NCBI RefSeq assembly: GCF_014204975.1
Contig: NZ_JACHMM010000001.1
Coordinates: forward strand, 1,736,001 to 1,800,000
Reading direction: 5' to 3'
DNA: 64,000 nt
From: Jiangella mangrovi
GTDB taxonomy: Bacteria; Actinomycetota; Actinomycetes; Jiangellales; Jiangellaceae
Below, piece after piece: positions 17,214 to 25,068 of the stretch (positions within the stretch are counted from its first letter, which is position 1; each line of letters begins with the position of its first letter). Made by a program: the position numbers and the translations under genes. The notes beneath the pieces are model-generated. The model searched no databases. It worked only from the letters and a program-made list of their open reading frames with translations, and had not been told where the DNA came from.

Positions 17214-17987
17214 TCAGCTCCAGCGCACCCGCACCTGCGCCCGCCAGTCGCGCAGCACGTTCGCCCGCCCGGTGGCCGTGAGTTCGTCGCCGCGGTTCCA
17301 CAGGCCCAGGTAGAGCTGCAGCGCGGTCCCGGACAGCTCCGCGTCCGCGGGCCCGCCCGCGCCGGCGCCCGCCGTCGTCGTCAGGGAGTCCGGCTCGACC
17401 CGCAGCGTCCACGCGTCACCGGTGTCGGTGGCCCGCACGGCGATCGTGTAGGGCTCGTCGGTGCTCAGCTTGCCGCGGCCGCGGGTGATGAAGCCGCTCA
17501 GCAGCTCGTCGACGCCGTCGGCCGCCAGCTCCGCCGCGATGTCCAGGTCGGCCGCGACCGGCACCCGGCCGAGCGCCGCCGCCAGCGCGTCCGCGCTGTG
17601 GATGGTGGTCTCGTGCGCCTGCCGGCGAGCCCAGAACCGGCGCGGCGGCGGCGCGTCCTTCAGGAAGACCATGGCTTCGGCGTCGTCGGGCGTGGCCGCG
17701 ATGGTCGCCGTCAGCGCGTCGAGGCCGGCGGCGAACCAGGCGAGCAGGTCCGGCGCCGCCGCTGCCGCCGTCACCGAGGCCTGGGTGTCGTGGTCCTTCT
17801 CGCCGCGCAGGTGCGCCGCGGCCCAGCGGTGCACCATGCCCTGGTGGGTGACGAGCGCCCGCACGTCCCACCTGGGGCAGGTGGGCACCGGCGCGCCGAG
17901 CCCTGCCCGGCCCGCCGCGTCATGCAGCACCGCGCCGCTGTGCAGCAGCAGCGTCACATGGTCGTCGAGCCCCAGCCGGGTCGCCAC
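17214..17987 (-). CDS. Maleylpyruvate isomerase family mycothiol-dependent enzyme
   Basis: This 257-residue protein has a GTG start at 17987. The N-terminal DinB-like four-helix domain carries the family pattern CPRWDVRALVTHQGMVHRW, with its His ligand, plus ARRQAHETTIHSADALAALG-like residues near 135 that supply further metal ligands. The C-terminal SCP2-like half includes LELSGTALQLYLGLWNRG-type residues. Known members use mycothiol to isomerise maleylpyruvate or transfer the thiol to substrates. The specific reaction here is not deducible. The gene stands alone between a small membrane protein and dgoD. Confidence 0.85.
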   Translation of the reverse strand: MATRLGLDDHVTLLLHSGAVLHDAAGRAGLGAPVPTCPRWDVRALVTHQGMVHRWAAAHLRGEKDHDTQASVTAAAAAPDLLAWFAAGLDALTATIAATPDDAEAMVFLKDAPPPRRFWARRQAHETTIHSADALAAALGRVPVAADLDIAAELAADGVDELLSGFITRGRGKLSTDEPYTIAVRATDTGDAWTLRVEPDSLTTTAGAGAGGPADAELSGTALQLYLGLWNRGDELTATGRANVLRDWRAQVRVRWS

Positions 17988-18027
17988 GAGCGCATCGTAG
18001 ACGCCGTCGCCGACACCCCCACCGCCC

Positions 18028-19173
18028 TCACCACTCGGCGAACGAGCCGTCGCGATGCCGCCAGACCGGGGCGCGCCAGCGGTGCCCGGCCTCGTCGGCG
18101 CGGCGGACGGCGGCCTCGTCGATCGCGATGCCGAGACCTGGGGCCATCGGCCGCTCCACGTATCCGTCGACGAAGCGGAAGACGGCGGGGTCGACGAGGT
18201 AGTCGAGCAGGTCGTTCCCGACGTTGTAGTGGATGCCGAGGCTCTGCTCCTGGATGAGGAAGTTCGGCGTCGCGAACGCCACCTGCAGGCTCGCGGCCAG
18301 CGCGATCGGGCCGAGCGGGCAGTGCGGCGCCAGACTCGCGCCGGCCACCTCGGCCTGCGCGGCGATGCGGCGGACCTCGGAGATGCCGCCCGCGTGCGAG
18401 ATGTCCGGCTGAACGACGCTGACCCCGGCGGCCAGCGGCTCGACGAACTCGCGCCGGCCGAACAGCCGCTCGCCGGTCGCGATGGGCACCGAGCTGCACG
18501 CGACGACCGAGGCGAACTGCGCCCCGAGCTCCGGCAGGACCGGCTCCTCGACGAACAGCGGGTGCAACGGCGCCATCAGCGGCAGCAGCCGGCGCGCGTT
18601 GGCCGGCGAGACCCGGCCGTGGAAGTCGACGGCGACGTCGCGGTCCGGGCCGAGCGCCTCGCGGGCCGCGGCCAGCCGCTGCAGCACGTCCTCGGTCTCG
18701 GCGACGGTGCCGATGGGGCCGAGCGCCGCCGTCCCGTTCATCTTCACGGCGGTGAACCCCTCGGCGACCTTGGCCGCGATGCCGTCGGCGACCTCGGCCG
18801 GCTCGTCGCCGCCGACCCAGGTGTACATGCGGACGCGGTCGCGCACGGGGCCGCCGAGCAGCGCGTGCACCGGCGCGCCGTACACCTGGCCGGCGATGTC
18901 CCAGAGCGCCTGGTCGAGGCCCGCGACCGCGCTGGAGAGCACCGGCCCGCCACGGTAGAACGTCGACTTCGTCATGACCTGCCAGTGGTCCTCGATGCGC
19001 AGCGGGTCCTGGCCGACCAGGTAGTCGGCGAGCTCGTGGACGGCGGTGCGGACGGTGTCGGCGCGGCCCTCGATCACCGGCTCGCCCCACCCGACGACCC
19101 CCTCGCCGGTGGCGACGCGGCAGAACAGCCAGCGCGGCGCGACCAGGAACGTCTCGATCTCGGTGATCTTCAT
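18028..19173 (-). CDS. dgoD: D-galactonate dehydratase (enolase superfamily)
   Basis: This 381-residue protein is collinear with E. coli DgoD (382 residues), including the ends (MKITEIET... and WRHRDGSFAEW). It dehydrates D-galactonate to 2-keto-3-deoxy-D-galactonate in the De Ley-Doudoroff route. The expected catalytic and metal residues are present: D183 and H185 (AVDFHGRVS), E209 (LFVEEP), E235 (ATGERLF) and H284 (LAPHCPLGPIAL). Its start codon overlaps the stop of the upstream FadR-type regulator by 4 bp (ATGA), so it is the last gene of a three-gene operon. The kinase and aldolase that finish the pathway are not in this window. Confidence 0.92.
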   Translation of the reverse strand: MKITEIETFLVAPRWLFCRVATGEGVVGWGEPVIEGRADTVRTAVHELADYLVGQDPLRIEDHWQVMTKSTFYRGGPVLSSAVAGLDQALWDIAGQVYGAPVHALLGGPVRDRVRMYTWVGGDEPAEVADGIAAKVAEGFTAVKMNGTAALGPIGTVAETEDVLQRLAAAREALGPDRDVAVDFHGRVSPANARRLLPLMAPLHPLFVEEPVLPELGAQFASVVACSSVPIATGERLFGRREFVEPLAAGVSVVQPDISHAGGISEVRRIAAQAEVAGASLAPHCPLGPIALAASLQVAFATPNFLIQEQSLGIHYNVGNDLLDYLVDPAVFRFVDGYVERPMAPGLGIAIDEAAVRRADEAGHRWRAPVWRHRDGSFAEW

Positions 19174-19880
19174 GGCGTCTCCTCTTCGGCGGTGATCGCG
19201 TGGACGTCGCGATCGGCCTGGGTCAGCAGGTCACGGACGGCCCGCTCGGCGCCGTCGGCGTCCCCGGCGGCGACGGCGTCGAGGACGGCACGATGGGCGG
19301 GGACGCTGTCCGCCCACGGGCCGCGGCCGTGAACCAGCAGGTCGCGGGCGCGCAGCCCGGTCGCGATGACCTGCTCCATCTGCCGCAGCAGCTCGTTGCC
19401 CGCGGCGGCGAGCAGCGCCCGGTGGAACACGAGGTCGGCCTCGACGACGGCGTCGACCGACGCCTCCGGATCGGCCATGATCGCCAGCGCGCCGGTCAAC
19501 GTGGCGAGGTCGGTGTCGGTCCGGCGGGTGGCCGCGAGCCGCGCCCCGGCCGGCTCGACGATGCCGCGCACCTCGGCGAGGTCGGCCAGGAACGCGTCGT
19601 CGGCGCGGTGCTCCGCCTGCCAGCGCAGGACGTCGGCGTCGAGCAGCGACCACTTCTCGCGTGAGCGGACGACGGTGCCGCGCTTGGGCCGGGCGTCGAC
19701 CAGGCCCTTGGCGGACAGGACGCGCAGGGCCTCGCGGACGACGGTGCGGCTCACGCCCAGCTCGCGCTCCAGCTGGGCGGGGTCGAGCGTGGCCCCGGGC
19801 GCGACGTCGCCGCGGACGATCAGCTCGCCGAGGTGCGCGACGACCGCCCCGTGGATGCCGCGAAACGGCGACCCGCTCAC
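19170..19880 (-). CDS. FadR-subfamily GntR regulator (DgoR-like)
   Basis: This 236-residue protein has an N-terminal winged helix of GntR type (IVRGDVAPGATLDPAQLERE, then LGVSRTVVREALRVLSAKGL and a KRGTVV wing) and a C-terminal FadR-like all-helical ligand domain (FCD). The GTG at 19880 is preferred because it makes a 4-bp GTGA overlap with the upstream SDR gene; an in-frame GTG lies at 19904. Its stop overlaps dgoD. Location inside the galactonate operon suggests it senses galactonate or a related aldonate. A TNGTNNNACNA operator candidate sits at 20709-20719. Confidence 0.88.
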   Translation of the reverse strand: MSGSPFRGIHGAVVAHLGELIVRGDVAPGATLDPAQLERELGVSRTVVREALRVLSAKGLVDARPKRGTVVRSREKWSLLDADVLRWQAEHRADDAFLADLAEVRGIVEPAGARLAATRRTDTDLATLTGALAIMADPEASVDAVVEADLVFHRALLAAAGNELLRQMEQVIATGLRARDLLVHGRGPWADSVPAHRAVLDAVAAGDADGAERAVRDLLTQADRDVHAITAEEETP

Positions 19881-20707
19881 GCCGAGTCCGCCGTCACGCT
19901 CCACCCGCCGTCGACGACCAGACTCGCCCCGGTGACGTAGGACGCGTCATCGGAGCCCAGGAAGGCGACCACCGACGCGACCTCGTCGGGGCGGCCGAAC
20001 CGCTCGAGCGTCGTCGCGCGGATGCTGCGCTCGCGGTCGGTGTCAGTGACCTCGTCCCAGGCGGGCGAGAGGATGGGGCCGGGGACGACGGTGTTCACCC
20101 GCAGCTCGGGTCCGTAGTCGGCGGCGAGCTGGCGGCCCAGCGAGAGCAGCGCGCCCTTGGTCGCCGCGTACGCCGGCCGCCCGGGCAGCCCTCGATGCGC
20201 GTGTACCGACGACGTCAGCACGATCGACCCTCGCGACGCGCGCAGCAACCCGGCCAGCGACCGCACCGCCAGGAACGTCGCCGTCAGGTTGACCGCCACC
20301 TGCCGGTCCCAGTCCGCGATCGCCAACTCGTCGGCCGGCGAGATGACCGCGATGGCGGCGTTCGAGTGCAGCAGATCCAAGCGGCCGTGCGAACCAGCCA
20401 GCCGCCCGGCCACACCCGCCCACCCGTCCGCGTCGGCGACGTCCAGCACCACGCTCGACGCACCGCCACCGAACCCGGACGCCGACGCGGCCTCGGCCGC
20501 CGACCCGGCAGCGGCACCCACCGCGTCCTCGTCGACGTCCGCCAGCACGACGTGCGCCCCCTCGGCCGCCAGACGGGCCGCCGTCGCCGCCCCGATGCCC
20601 GACGCGGCACCGGTGACCAGTGCCACCCTGCCGCGGTACCGCGGCGCCAGCACGACGCCGTCGCTCACCCGAACCTCGCTCACGCGGCGCAACTTACCAT
20701 TCATCAT
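19877..20707 (-). CDS. SDR-family dehydrogenase (candidate galactose/arabinose dehydrogenase)
   Basis: This 276-residue classical short-chain dehydrogenase has the cofactor motif TGAASGIG at 32-39, a NAA motif (SNAAIAV), a catalytic Ser in VLTSSVHAH, YAATKGALL with the Tyr/Lys pair, and a C-terminal YVTGASLVVDGGW. It heads the operon with the FadR-type regulator and dgoD. An inferred role is oxidation of a sugar such as D-galactose (or L-arabinose) to its lactone. The first ATG is at 20707, with another at 20704, directly after a -10-like element, so the mRNA may be leaderless. A GTG further in (near 20683) is an alternative start. Confidence 0.82.
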   Translation of the reverse strand: MMNGKLRRVSEVRVSDGVVLAPRYRGRVALVTGAASGIGAATAARLAAEGAHVVLADVDEDAVGAAAGSAAEAASASGFGGGASSVVLDVADADGWAGVAGRLAGSHGRLDLLHSNAAIAVISPADELAIADWDRQVAVNLTATFLAVRSLAGLLRASRGSIVLTSSVHAHRGLPGRPAYAATKGALLSLGRQLAADYGPELRVNTVVPGPILSPAWDEVTDTDRERSIRATTLERFGRPDEVASVVAFLGSDDASYVTGASLVVDGGWSVTADSA

Positions 20708-20708
20708 T

Positions 20709-20719
20709 TTGTATGACTA
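20709..20719 (-). promoter_or_regulatory. Candidate FadR/GntR operator overlapping operon promoter
   Basis: TTGTATGACTA (plus strand) matches the FadR-subfamily consensus TNGTNNNACNA at every fixed position. On the minus strand, TATAGT (plus-strand 20716-20721) could be the -10 element. That would place the transcript start only a few bases before the ATG at 20707. A regulator bound here would block polymerase directly, consistent with autorepression by the FadR-type protein encoded in the operon. Confidence 0.55.
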
Positions 20720-20752
20720 TATGCGTGACGCCCGTCACCGGTTGACGAACCG

Positions 20753-20770
20753 AATGTGATGGTTCACATT
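20753..20770 (+). promoter_or_regulatory. LacI-type operator upstream of the lacI-family gene
   Basis: AATGTGATGGTTCACATT is an inverted repeat with perfect 7-bp arms (AATGTGA/TCACATT) around TGGT. It lies 7 bp before the ATG of the LacI-family gene at 20778. An imperfect second copy (14 of 18 identical) precedes the ABC-transporter operon at 21886. The size and symmetry suit a LacI-family dimer, so autoregulation is likely. Confidence 0.7.
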
Positions 20771-20777
20771 TGCTCCC

Positions 20778-21818
20778 ATGACCGAGCGACCCGCAGACGG
20801 CAAGGCGAACCGCCCGCCGGACATCCATGCGGTCGCCCGGCATGCCGGGGTCTCGCACCAGACGGTGTCGCGCGTGCTCAACGAGAGCCCGCGGGTTCGC
20901 CCCGCCACCCGGGAACGGGTGCGCGAGGCGATGCGGGTGCTCGGCTACTCCCCCAACGTCGCCGCCCGCACGCTGATCACCAGAAGGTCCCGCACGCTCG
21001 GCCTGGTGGTGCTGAACGAGGAGCTGTACGGCCCGGCGTCGGCACTGCGCCACGTCGAGCAGGACTCACGCTCGGCCGGCTACGGGCTGCGCATCCTCAA
21101 CCTCCCGCCGATGGCCCGCAGCACCCTGCGCGAGGCCGTTGAGTCGCTGCGACAGCAGCTGGTCGACGCCGTCATCGTGGTCGACCCGCACCCGGAGGAC
21201 CAGCCGCTGCTCGGCCCGCTGCCGTCCGACCTGCCGCTGGTGACGGTGGGCGGGCTGCGCTCCACGGGCGTGCCGAGCGTCTCCTACGACTCCGGACCCG
21301 GCGTCAGCCAGGCGGTGAACTACCTGCTCAGCCTGGGTCACCGGACGGTACACCACATCGCCGGGCCGGCCGGCTGGGCCGAGGCCGACATCCGGCGCAC
21401 CGTCTGGGAGCAGACGCTGCGCAAGGCCGGCCGCGAGGTCCCACCCCCCGTCGAGGGCGACTGGACGGCGCGGTCGGGGTACGCGGCGGGGCTGGCCCTG
21501 GCCGGTCGCGACGACGTCACCGCGGTGTTCAGCGCCAACGACCAGATGGCACTCGGGCTGTTCCACGCGCTGGCCGAGCGCGGCATCACCAGCCCCGAGG
21601 ACGTCAGCGTCGTCGGCTTCGACGACGTCCCCGACGCCGCGTACTACCGGCCGGCGCTCACCACGCTGCGCCAGGACTTCGCCGAGCTGGGCCGGCACAC
21701 CGTCCGGCTGGCGCTGCGCCAGATCGAGAGCGGCACGCGCGAGGGTGTCGAGAGCGTGACCCTCGCGCCGCCGAGCCTGATCCTGCGCGCCAGCACCGCC
21801 CCACCCCCGTCCAACTGA
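20778..21818 (+). CDS. LacI-family transcriptional regulator of the sugar-uptake operon
   Basis: This 346-residue protein has an N-terminal LacI helix-turn-helix (DIHAVARHAGVSHQTVSRVL) and hinge (PNVAARTLITRRSRTLGLVV). A periplasmic-binding-like sugar domain follows, with the usual FSANDQMALGLFHALAERG and GFDDVPDAAYYRPALTTLRQ blocks. It is the first gene of the plus-strand locus and is followed by the ABC sugar importer. Operator-like repeats before this gene (20753) and before the importer (21886) suggest that it represses both and is released by the imported or released sugar. The inducer is not known; an arabinose- or galactose-containing sugar is plausible. Confidence 0.92.
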   Translation: MTERPADGKANRPPDIHAVARHAGVSHQTVSRVLNESPRVRPATRERVREAMRVLGYSPNVAARTLITRRSRTLGLVVLNEELYGPASALRHVEQDSRSAGYGLRILNLPPMARSTLREAVESLRQQLVDAVIVVDPHPEDQPLLGPLPSDLPLVTVGGLRSTGVPSVSYDSGPGVSQAVNYLLSLGHRTVHHIAGPAGWAEADIRRTVWEQTLRKAGREVPPPVEGDWTARSGYAAGLALAGRDDVTAVFSANDQMALGLFHALAERGITSPEDVSVVGFDDVPDAAYYRPALTTLRQDFAELGRHTVRLALRQIESGTREGVESVTLAPPSLILRASTAPPPSN

Positions 21819-21835
21819 GGCCCGACGGGCGGGCC
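21819..21835 (+). terminator. Hairpin directly after the lacI-family gene
   Basis: GGCCCG-ACGGG-CGGGCC begins one base after the stop codon and could form a 6-bp stem with a 5-nt loop. There is no U-tract. It may attenuate read-through from the regulator gene into the importer operon. Confidence 0.3.
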
Positions 21836-21885
21836 GAACCACCCCGGAACAACGCAATCCATCCCAGTACCGCATGCATCGCCAA

Positions 21886-21903
21886 AATGTTAAGGATCAC
21901 ATC
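21886..21903 (+). promoter_or_regulatory. Second LacI-type operator, before the importer operon
   Basis: AATGTTAAGGATCACATC matches the operator at 20753 in 14 of 18 positions and keeps the outer AATGT...TCACAT arms. It ends right before the AGGAGGAG ribosome site of the substrate-binding protein gene at 21915. The position suits repression of the ABC importer, GH127 and cupin genes. Confidence 0.62.
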
Positions 21904-21914
21904 AGGAGGAGATC

Positions 21915-23234
21915 ATGGCTCAACGACGAGCCCGCCTCGCCGCGGCCATCGCGGCGACGGCACTGCTGCTGGCCGCCTGCGGCTCCGACGGCGACTCGGC
22001 CAGCACCGACGAGCAGACCGGCGGCAGCACGGACGACGGCGCCGCGCCCGAGAGCGGCGACACCGGCGCCACCCTCACCATGTGGGCCCGCTCGGTCACC
22101 GCACCGCAGACCGAGGCCCTGGTCGAGGCGTACAACGCCACCCATGAGAACCAGATCGAGCTGACCGTCGTCCCCTTCGACAGCTACCTGCAGAAGGTGA
22201 CCGCGGCCGCCGGCGGCGGTGAGCTGCCCGACCTGCTGGCCGCCAACGTCGTCGAGGCGCCCAACTACGCGCAGCTCGGCCTCTGGCAGGACATCGGCGA
22301 CCGCATCGACTCGCTCGACTACGCCGACGCGCTGGCGCCGTCGCACATCGACGCGGGCACGGTCGATGACCAGCGCTACGCCGTTCCGCACGTCGTCGAC
22401 ACCTCGGCGCTCTACGTCAACACGAAGATCCTCGAGGCCGCCGGCGTCGACCCGGCCGATCCCGCCCCGACGCTGCAGGCGCTCGCGGACAACATCGCCA
22501 CCATCCAGGCGGCGAATCCGGACGTCCAGGGCCTCTACGTCGCCGGCAACTGCGGCGGCTGCCTGGTCTTCACCATCTGGCCGTCCATCTGGGCGTCCGG
22601 CGCCGAGGTCCTCAGCGAGGACGGCACCGAGTCGCTGCTGGACCAGCCGGAGGCGCTGGAGGTCTTCGAGGCCTACAACCAGATGGTCGCCGACGGCGCC
22701 ATCCCGGAGGCCGCGCGCAACGAGGCCGGCCCGACCCAGAACGAGCCGTTCGCCACCGGCCAGGCCGCGTTCTCGCTGCTCGGCTCCAAGGCGCTGGCCA
22801 CCATTCCCGAGAGCGACGCGCTCAGCATCGGCGTCGTCCCCATCCCGGGCGTCGACGGCGGCCGCTCGTCCTTCGTGGGCGGCGACGTGCTCGGCATCTC
22901 CTCGTCGTCGGAGCAGGCGGACGCCGCCTGGGACTTCGTCCAGTGGACGCTGAGCGAGGAGGCGCAGCTCGAGGTCATGGCCAAGGGCAAGAACCTCACC
23001 GTCCGCACCGACCTCGCGTCGAACCAGTACTCCGAGCAGGACCCGCGACTGGTGCTGCTCAACGAGCTGGTCGGCGAGGGCCGCACGCCGTACGCCGTGA
23101 ACTTCTTCCAGACGTTCAACGACCCCAACGGGCCGGGGCTGCCGCTGATCCGGGCCGGGCTGTTCGGCGACGACCCGGGCTCGGAGGTGCCGGAGCTCAA
23201 CGGCGCCGTGAACGACTCGCTGCAACGGAACTGA
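21915..23234 (+). CDS. ABC sugar transporter, solute-binding lipoprotein
   Basis: This 439-residue protein has a lipoprotein signal peptide (lipobox LLAAC, mature Cys at 21), an acidic Ser/Thr/Gly linker, then a type-1 extracellular sugar-binding fold. Typical family blocks are TLTMWARSVTAPQTEALVEA at the start, GGGELPDLLAANV, and TGQAAFSLLGSKAL. It would capture an oligosaccharide or monosaccharide outside the membrane for the permeases encoded next. The start ATG at 21915 has a strong AGGAGGAG site. No ATPase gene is present in the operon, so a shared MsiK-type ATPase probably energises uptake. Confidence 0.92.
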   Translation: MAQRRARLAAAIAATALLLAACGSDGDSASTDEQTGGSTDDGAAPESGDTGATLTMWARSVTAPQTEALVEAYNATHENQIELTVVPFDSYLQKVTAAAGGGELPDLLAANVVEAPNYAQLGLWQDIGDRIDSLDYADALAPSHIDAGTVDDQRYAVPHVVDTSALYVNTKILEAAGVDPADPAPTLQALADNIATIQAANPDVQGLYVAGNCGGCLVFTIWPSIWASGAEVLSEDGTESLLDQPEALEVFEAYNQMVADGAIPEAARNEAGPTQNEPFATGQAAFSLLGSKALATIPESDALSIGVVPIPGVDGGRSSFVGGDVLGISSSSEQADAAWDFVQWTLSEEAQLEVMAKGKNLTVRTDLASNQYSEQDPRLVLLNELVGEGRTPYAVNFFQTFNDPNGPGLPLIRAGLFGDDPGSEVPELNGAVNDSLQRN

Positions 23235-23244
23235 TCGGAGCCAC

Positions 23245-24150
23245 GTGAGCGCGATCGCCCTCACCCGGCGGCGCGGACGGCGGCACAGCATCCGCCGTCC
23301 GCGCACCGGATTCCTGCTCGTCCTGCCCGCCCTGCTGGTGGCGCTCGGCCTGTTCGTCGTGCCGCTGCTGCTGGCCGCGCGGATGTCGGTGTCGGACTGG
23401 CCGCTGCTGGGCGAGCCGTCCTTCACCGGCCTGGAGAACTACCGCGGCATCGCCGACAACGACCTCGTCGGCCAGGCGCTCGGGTTCACCGCCAAGTACG
23501 CCGCGGTGATCCTGGTCGTGCTGCTCGCGGTGGCGCTCGGGCTGGCGATGCTGGTCCGGCGTCCGCGGCGCGGCGTCGGCCTGCTGCGGACGGCGTTCTT
23601 CCTGCCGGCCGCGGTGGGCCTGACGTCGGCGGCGCTGCTCTTCTACGAGCTGTACTTCGCCGGGCTGTCGCCGGTGGACGACGCGCTCACGGGCCTCGGC
23701 TTCATCGACGAACCCATCGACTGGCTCGGCCAGCCGGGGACGGCGTTCCTCTCGGTCGTCATCATGATGACCTGGCGGTTCGCCGGGTTCTACATGCTGA
23801 TCCTGCTGGCCGGGCTGCAGTCGATCCCCGACGACGTCTACGAGGCGGCCCGCCTCGACGGCGCGAACCGGTGGCAGACGCTGCGGCACGTGACGCTGCC
23901 GCTGCTGCGTCCGTCGCTGGCGCTGTGCACGATCCTCATCATCACCGGCGCGCTGCTGGCGTTCGAGCAGTTCTACGTGCTGACCAACGGCGGCCCGGAC
24001 AACGCGACCGTCACGTTGGTGATCGTCATCGTGCGCGAGGCGTTCTCGTTCCTCGACCTGGGCTCGGCCGCCGCCATCTCGATGGTCGTGCTCGCCGGCC
24101 TGATCGTCCTCAACCTCGTCCAGCTACTCGCCCTGCGCCGGGAGAGGTGA
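23245..24150 (+). CDS. ABC sugar transporter permease (MalF/UgpA type)
   Basis: This 301-residue protein has a GTG start at 23245, ten bases after the binding-protein gene. Six transmembrane helices are apparent, beginning with TGFLLVLPALLVALGLFVVPLL. The EAA loop is seen as VYEAARLDGANRWQTLRHVTLPLL near residue 215, the docking site for the ATPase. The C-terminal helix ends in LALRRER. It pairs with the second permease, whose GTG start region overlaps its stop codon. Confidence 0.93.
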   Translation: MSAIALTRRRGRRHSIRRPRTGFLLVLPALLVALGLFVVPLLLAARMSVSDWPLLGEPSFTGLENYRGIADNDLVGQALGFTAKYAAVILVVLLAVALGLAMLVRRPRRGVGLLRTAFFLPAAVGLTSAALLFYELYFAGLSPVDDALTGLGFIDEPIDWLGQPGTAFLSVVIMMTWRFAGFYMLILLAGLQSIPDDVYEAARLDGANRWQTLRHVTLPLLRPSLALCTILIITGALLAFEQFYVLTNGGPDNATVTLVIVIVREAFSFLDLGSAAAISMVVLAGLIVLNLVQLLALRRER

Positions 24151-24155
24151 CCGCC

Positions 24156-25025
24156 GTGACCACCCTGACCTCCCCATCGACGACGGCGAACGGCTCGCCC
24201 GCCGCTGTGGCCCGGCCGAGGCGCCGGTGGGGCCGCACCACCGGTGTCGCCGGCGGCGTGCTGGCCGCACTGCTCGCACTGCTGTTCGCGTTCCCGCTGC
24301 TGCGCGCCGCGATTCTGTCGCTGACCGACGGTGGCAGCCTCACCACGGCCAACTACGGCAAGCTGGCCGACTTCGGCGCCGGGTTGCTGACGTACCTGTG
24401 GAACAGCGCCGTCGTCACCGTCATCACGGTGGCGGGGTCGCTGGCGCTGGCGATCCCGGCCGGCTACGGGTTCGCCCGCTACTCCTTCCGCGGCAAGAAC
24501 CTGATCTTCGTGCTGATCCTGGCGATCCTCATGATCCCGCACCCGACGATCCTGATCCCGCTCTACGTGCTGCTCGGCGACCTCGGCCTGCAGAACACGC
24601 TGATCGGCGTCGCGCTGGTGATGATCATGTTCCAGCTGCCGTTCTCGGTGTTCATGATGCGCATCGCGTTCTCCGCGGTGCCGGAGGAGCTCGAGGAGGC
24701 GGCCATGCTGGACGGCTGCTCGGAGACGCGGGCCATGCTTCGGGTGTCGCTCGCGGCCGTCGTACCGAGCGTCGTCACCGTCGGGCTGTTCGCGTTCTTC
24801 GCCGCCTGGAACGAGTTCCTCACCCCGCTCATCCTGCTCAACGACGGCTCGCGGTTCACGCTGCCGATCGCGCTGGTCAGCCTGCGCTCGGGCGACTTCG
24901 GCGCCGTCGACCTCGGCGCGCTGCAGGCCGGCGTCATCGTGTCGGCGCTGCCCTGCGTCGTGCTGTTCCTGCTGCTGCAGCGGCACTACGTCCGCGGCCT
25001 GCTCGCGGGGGCGCTGCGTGGCTGA
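24156..25025 (+). CDS. ABC sugar transporter permease (MalG/UgpE type)
   Basis: This is a protein of about 289 residues with six hydrophobic helices and the EAA loop ELEEAAMLDGCSETRAMLRV near residue 190. The GTG at 24156 is placed 9 bases after GGGAGAGG. An in-frame GTG at 24147 overlaps the preceding stop (GTGA) and would make a coupled start. The family is the second membrane subunit of carbohydrate importers. Its 3' end overlaps an in-frame upstream extension of the GH127 gene. Confidence 0.92.
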   Translation: MTTLTSPSTTANGSPAAVARPRRRWGRTTGVAGGVLAALLALLFAFPLLRAAILSLTDGGSLTTANYGKLADFGAGLLTYLWNSAVVTVITVAGSLALAIPAGYGFARYSFRGKNLIFVLILAILMIPHPTILIPLYVLLGDLGLQNTLIGVALVMIMFQLPFSVFMMRIAFSAVPEELEEAAMLDGCSETRAMLRVSLAAVVPSVVTVGLFAFFAAWNEFLTPLILLNDGSRFTLPIALVSLRSGDFGAVDLGALQAGVIVSALPCVVLFLLLQRHYVRGLLAGALRG

Positions 25026-25068
25026 GCCGTCCGCCGTCCCCGACTCCCCTCACCTGCCAGGAGACTCC

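Noticed and set aside
20753-20770. CRP-type binding site before the lacI-family gene
   Set aside because: The TGTGA...TCACA arms have a 4-bp rather than 6-bp spacer, and the motif recurs before the importer controlled by the LacI-family gene, so a LacI operator fits better.
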